This document shows, one piece after another, positions 7,443 through 9,356 of a stretch of DNA of 9,356 bases. The stretch is taken from positions 1 through 9,356 of the forward strand of contig JAEDGN010000079.1 in NCBI GenBank assembly GCA_016297495.1, given 5' to 3'. The translations under genes were made by a program, and so were the position numbers. The notes under the pieces were generated by a model. The model had not been told where the DNA came from and searched no databases. It was given only the letters and a program-made list of their open reading frames with translations. Position 1 is the first letter of the stretch, and every line of letters starts with the position of its first letter. The stretch comes from Coprococcus sp. GTDB lineage: Bacteria; Bacillota; Clostridia; Lachnospirales; Lachnospiraceae.

Positions 7443-8051
7443 ATGGCAGAAAAACAGGACAGAAGAATCAGAAAAACAAAAGCCCAGCTGAGACAGGGTC
7501 TCGCCAGGCTGATGCAGAGAAAAAGTATCAAGGAGATCACCGTTAAGGAGCTGGTGGAGGAAGTGGACATCAACCGCTCAACCTTTTATCTCCATTACAC
7601 GGATATCTATGATCTCCTTGAAAAAACAGAACTGGAATTAAAAGACGAACTGATGAACATCATCAGTAATGAAGAGCCCGTTCCCATCGAGGCGACCATG
7701 CCCCATATCACGGCGCTTTTCACCTTTGTGGCCGACAACAGGGACATCGCTTCCGCCCTTTTGGGGCCCAACGGCGATGTGGCCTTTATCAGCCATATCG
7801 AGCAGATCATCGCCGGACACTGCATGGACTTTCTCCGGCCTTATATGGCCGACAGTGATTCCGACAGACTGGGCTTTGCCAATGCCTTCTGTATCACGGG
7901 CTGTGTCGGCCTCATCATCGACTGGATGAAGCACGACTTCAGCGAAACGCCGGAAGCCATGGCGAAAATGGCCTATACACTGGTGCTGTCCGCTCTCCGG
8001 CCTTATATGACCGATGCCGCCGCCCGTCAGCTCATGCCGAAAAACTCATAG
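7443..8051 (+). CDS. TetR/AcrR family transcriptional regulator
   Basis: A 202-residue regulator. The N-terminal TetR helix-turn-helix is clear: RIRKTKAQLRQGLARLM, then KSIKEITVKELVEEVDINRS and TFYLHYTDIYDLLE (about residues 7-60). The all-helical C-terminal half resembles the short ligand-binding domain of DhaS-like TetR proteins, but I cannot name a ligand. ATG 7443 is preferred over the adjoining GTG 7440 because AGAGG (7430-7434) is then 8 bases away. It is divergent from the yhgE-like gene across a 285-bp region with an operator-like dyad, so it probably represses yhgE and itself. Its last 25 bases overlap the end of the convergent hydrolase gene. A near-identical 21-base direct repeat (7832-7852 and 7994-8014, 20 of 21 bases) encodes LRPYMAD and LRPYMTD 54 codons apart. 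Confidence 0.9.
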   Translation: MAEKQDRRIRKTKAQLRQGLARLMQRKSIKEITVKELVEEVDINRSTFYLHYTDIYDLLEKTELELKDELMNIISNEEPVPIEATMPHITALFTFVADNRDIASALLGPNGDVAFISHIEQIIAGHCMDFLRPYMADSDSDRLGFANAFCITGCVGLIIDWMKHDFSETPEAMAKMAYTLVLSALRPYMTDAAARQLMPKNS

Positions 8052-9037
8052 ATTCTGTTCAGATACACACCCAGCACCGGATTCTGTGCCCGGTAGATCT
8101 CATGGCGGCTATCCGGCACCAGGATGCCCGCGCCGCAGGTGAGATGACGCAGGAACCGCTTCTGGGCGCTCTCATCCACCAGGGTCTCCTGACCGGCCAT
8201 AAACATCAGAAGGGGCGTCCGAATCTTCCTTACTTCCTTCTTCTTCACGGCCTGCTGTCCCGTCCAGATGGCTTCCTGCCCCCAGTAATAGCTGGCGCCG
8301 CCCGTCTGATAGGCCTGATGGGCAAGACGGACCCGGTGATAATAGGAGAATCTGGCCTCGGAGCTTGCTGAACAGTCCTCAAAACGTTCATCGGGATTGA
8401 AAGGTCTCTGATTGAAGATCCGCTCCATGCCGTGTCCCGTCAGAATCTTGTAGGCACAGATGGCCTCCGCAGACCGGACGGAATATTTGCCGAGATTGAG
8501 TCCCAGCATCGGTGCATTCAGCACCGCCTTCGCAAAATCATCGGGATATTCCTCCAGATAGCGGGCCGCCACACAGCCGCCCATGGAATGAGCATAAAGA
8601 AACAGCCTTGCCCCATCAGGCTCCATCTGCTTCATCACAATCTTATGTACAAAAACATGGAGATCCGACACATAACGGCTGAAATGCCGCACATGGATCA
8701 GGCCCCGGTCCTTCGTCTCCCTGAAGGACTGTCCGTGTCCTCTCTGATCATAAATGGCAACCTGATAGCCGTTCTTCAAAAAATAATAGATCAGCTCATG
8801 ATATTTCTCCGTACTCTCCGTAAAGCCATGACAGATCACAATCGTTCCCTTATTGGGCGTCCTTGGATACAATTCGTAATACAGATCCAGCTTCGGAGAT
8901 AGTCTCCCCGTCCGCACCAGACGGGCCAGATAAGGCTCCGCCTCTTCTGTCATCTGCCTATCAAAATCCGCTTCATCTAAAAGCTCCGGCATGGATACAT
9001 CCCCTGCCTTCAGAATCTCTATTTTATTTTTACGCAC
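8027..9037 (-). CDS. Alpha/beta hydrolase, PldB/monoacylglycerol-lipase-like
   Basis: A 336-residue serine hydrolase of the lysophospholipase L2 (PldB)/serine aminopeptidase S33 type, with no signal peptide and probably cytoplasmic. Visible are the oxyanion-hole segment VICHGFTES (67-75), YDQRGHGQS (96-104), the nucleophile elbow YAHSMGG (148-154, Ser151, with Ala in place of the more usual Gly before His), and DSRHEIY with His312 as catalytic base. The acid is probably in AGQETLVDE: either Glu284, at the usual Asp position, or Asp288; E. coli PldB has a similar Glu-rich arrangement. A lid-like region lies at about 180-270. The start is GTG 9037-9035, with a near-perfect GGAGGTG site 5 bases upstream. 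That site lies inside the end of the XRE gene, whose stop overlaps this start by 8 bases, which suggests translational coupling. The 3' end overlaps the convergent tetR by 25 bases. Natural substrate is unknown; an ester such as a lysolipid or monoacylglycerol is the family-based guess. Confidence 0.88.
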   Translation of the reverse strand: MRKNKIEILKAGDVSMPELLDEADFDRQMTEEAEPYLARLVRTGRLSPKLDLYYELYPRTPNKGTIVICHGFTESTEKYHELIYYFLKNGYQVAIYDQRGHGQSFRETKDRGLIHVRHFSRYVSDLHVFVHKIVMKQMEPDGARLFLYAHSMGGCVAARYLEEYPDDFAKAVLNAPMLGLNLGKYSVRSAEAICAYKILTGHGMERIFNQRPFNPDERFEDCSASSEARFSYYHRVRLAHQAYQTGGASYYWGQEAIWTGQQAVKKKEVRKIRTPLLMFMAGQETLVDESAQKRFLRHLTCGAGILVPDSRHEIYRAQNPVLGVYLNRIYEFFGMS

Positions 9038-9329
9038 AGAAACACCTCCATCTTATGTCCATATCTTTATATCTATATACAGCAACATCCTGGTCGTCGC
9101 CGACCAGGATGTCCTGCATTGGCACTCTGAGCACGATACTCAGAGCATATAAATTGTCAAGGGATGGAAGACTGACACCCCACTGCCACTTGTAAATGGC
9201 CTGCGGACTGTCAAATCCGAAAAAGCTCTGCAGCTCCCTGACAGAAATGCCTCTCTCCTTGCGGAGAGCCGCAATATGTTTGCCCGTTGCTTCCATGTTG
9301 ATAGTTGGATAAGCCATGTTTGGAATCAT
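9030..9329 (-). CDS. Small XRE-type helix-turn-helix protein
   Basis: A 99-residue protein made almost entirely of a Cro/C1-type helix-turn-helix (about residues 14-70). Its core includes IAALRKERGISVRELQSFFG, then SPQAIYKWQWG and SLPSLDNLYALSIVLRVPMQDIL, followed by a short tail of about 29 residues with no recognised domain. It is expected to bind DNA as a small regulator; its targets are not evident. The ATG at 9329 is preceded by GGGAGG with a 7-base gap; a later in-frame Met (9317) is less well placed. It is upstream of, and overlaps by 8 bases, the hydrolase, so the two probably share a transcript. Only 27 bases upstream are visible, so no promoter can be assigned. The coding sequence contains several strong hairpins. 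Confidence 0.85.
   Translation of the reverse strand: MIPNMAYPTINMEATGKHIAALRKERGISVRELQSFFGFDSPQAIYKWQWGVSLPSLDNLYALSIVLRVPMQDILVGDDQDVAVYRYKDMDIRWRCFCA
9085..9112 (-). other. Strong hairpin with GNRA-type loop inside the XRE gene
   Basis: A perfect 12-bp inverted repeat (9085-9096 and 9101-9112) encloses four bases that read GCGA in the minus-strand transcript, a stable GNRA tetraloop. The stem has 7 G-C pairs. It lies about 35 bases upstream of the hydrolase ribosome binding site (9049-9043) and has no U-tract, so it is not a standard terminator. It encodes the VGDDQDV region of the XRE protein. A role in mRNA stability, processing or hydrolase translation is possible but inferred. Confidence 0.5.
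9125..9145 (-). other. 7-bp hairpin inside the XRE gene
   Basis: CTCTGAG (9125-9131) and CTCAGAG (9139-9145) form a perfect 7-bp stem with a 7-base loop, 12 bases from the larger hairpin at 9085-9112. It may simply reflect codon choice. Confidence 0.3.
9253..9268 (-). other. 6-bp GNRA hairpin near the XRE start
   Basis: CTCTCC (9253-9258) and GGAGAG (9263-9268) enclose four bases reading GCAA in the transcript, another GNRA tetraloop. It lies about 60 bases inside the coding region and encodes the KERGI part of the first helix. The GGAG in its stem resembles a ribosome binding sequence but no start follows. Confidence 0.3.
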
Positions 9330-9356
9330 TCAAACGCCTCCCGTGCAAATGAAACA

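Noticed and set aside
7259..7546. A 95-codon open frame on the plus strand overlapping the start of tetR
   Set aside because: It has no good ribosome binding site, starts in AT-rich promoter DNA, and its second half is an out-of-frame reading of the tetR N-terminus.
4227..8051. A phage-related or anti-phage system, suggested by the Pip (phage infection protein) family name and the adjacent regulator
   Set aside because: Pip/YhgE proteins are chromosomal membrane proteins first noticed as phage receptors. No nuclease, integrase, toxin or phage structural gene is present to support a defence or prophage reading.
9030..9329. XRE protein as the antitoxin of a toxin-antitoxin pair
   Set aside because: The downstream partner is a 336-residue alpha/beta hydrolase with an intact triad, not a HigB/RelE/HipA-like toxin.

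Overview
The window looks like chromosomal DNA of a low-to-mid GC Gram-positive bacterium, most likely a Clostridia-type Firmicute (possibly Lachnospiraceae-like). The grounds are strong GGAGG-type ribosome binding sites before nearly every gene, several GTG starts, AT-rich intergenic DNA, and the gene families present (YhgE/Pip, small XRE regulators, a short-type TetR). No RNA gene, CRISPR array, insertion sequence or phage gene is visible. No stretch of 300 bases or more lacks a gene.

Left part (1-3997, all on the minus strand): a sugar-nucleotide and glycan-initiation operon in the order dehydratase (pglF-like), PLP aminotransferase (pglE-like), phosphoglycosyl transferase (pglC-like), acetyltransferase (pglD-like, running off the left edge). 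This is the full enzyme set expected to convert UDP-GlcNAc to UDP-N,N'-diacetylbacillosamine (or a close 2,4-diamino-2,4,6-trideoxy sugar) and to load its phosphosugar onto undecaprenyl phosphate. It would start a surface polysaccharide or glycoprotein glycan on the inner face of the membrane. A plausible promoter lies at 4058-4086.

Middle (3998-8051): a 976-residue YhgE/Pip-family membrane protein on the minus strand, ending in an intrinsic terminator at 4181-4224. It is divergent from a TetR-family regulator on the plus strand. The 285-bp gap between them carries a long interrupted inverted repeat flanking AT-rich -10-like boxes, which suits a TetR operator controlling both genes.

Right part (8027-9356, minus strand): a small XRE-type helix-turn-helix protein and a PldB-like alpha/beta hydrolase overlap by 8 bases and probably form one transcript. 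The hydrolase converges on tetR and their 3' ends overlap by 25 bases. The XRE gene contains several perfect hairpins, the strongest a 12-bp stem with a GCGA loop.

Nothing here is clearly a new system. The most useful points for follow-up are the bacillosamine-type operon in a Gram-positive setting, the long operator-like dyad, the structured XRE/hydrolase transcript, and the unusually long YhgE protein.
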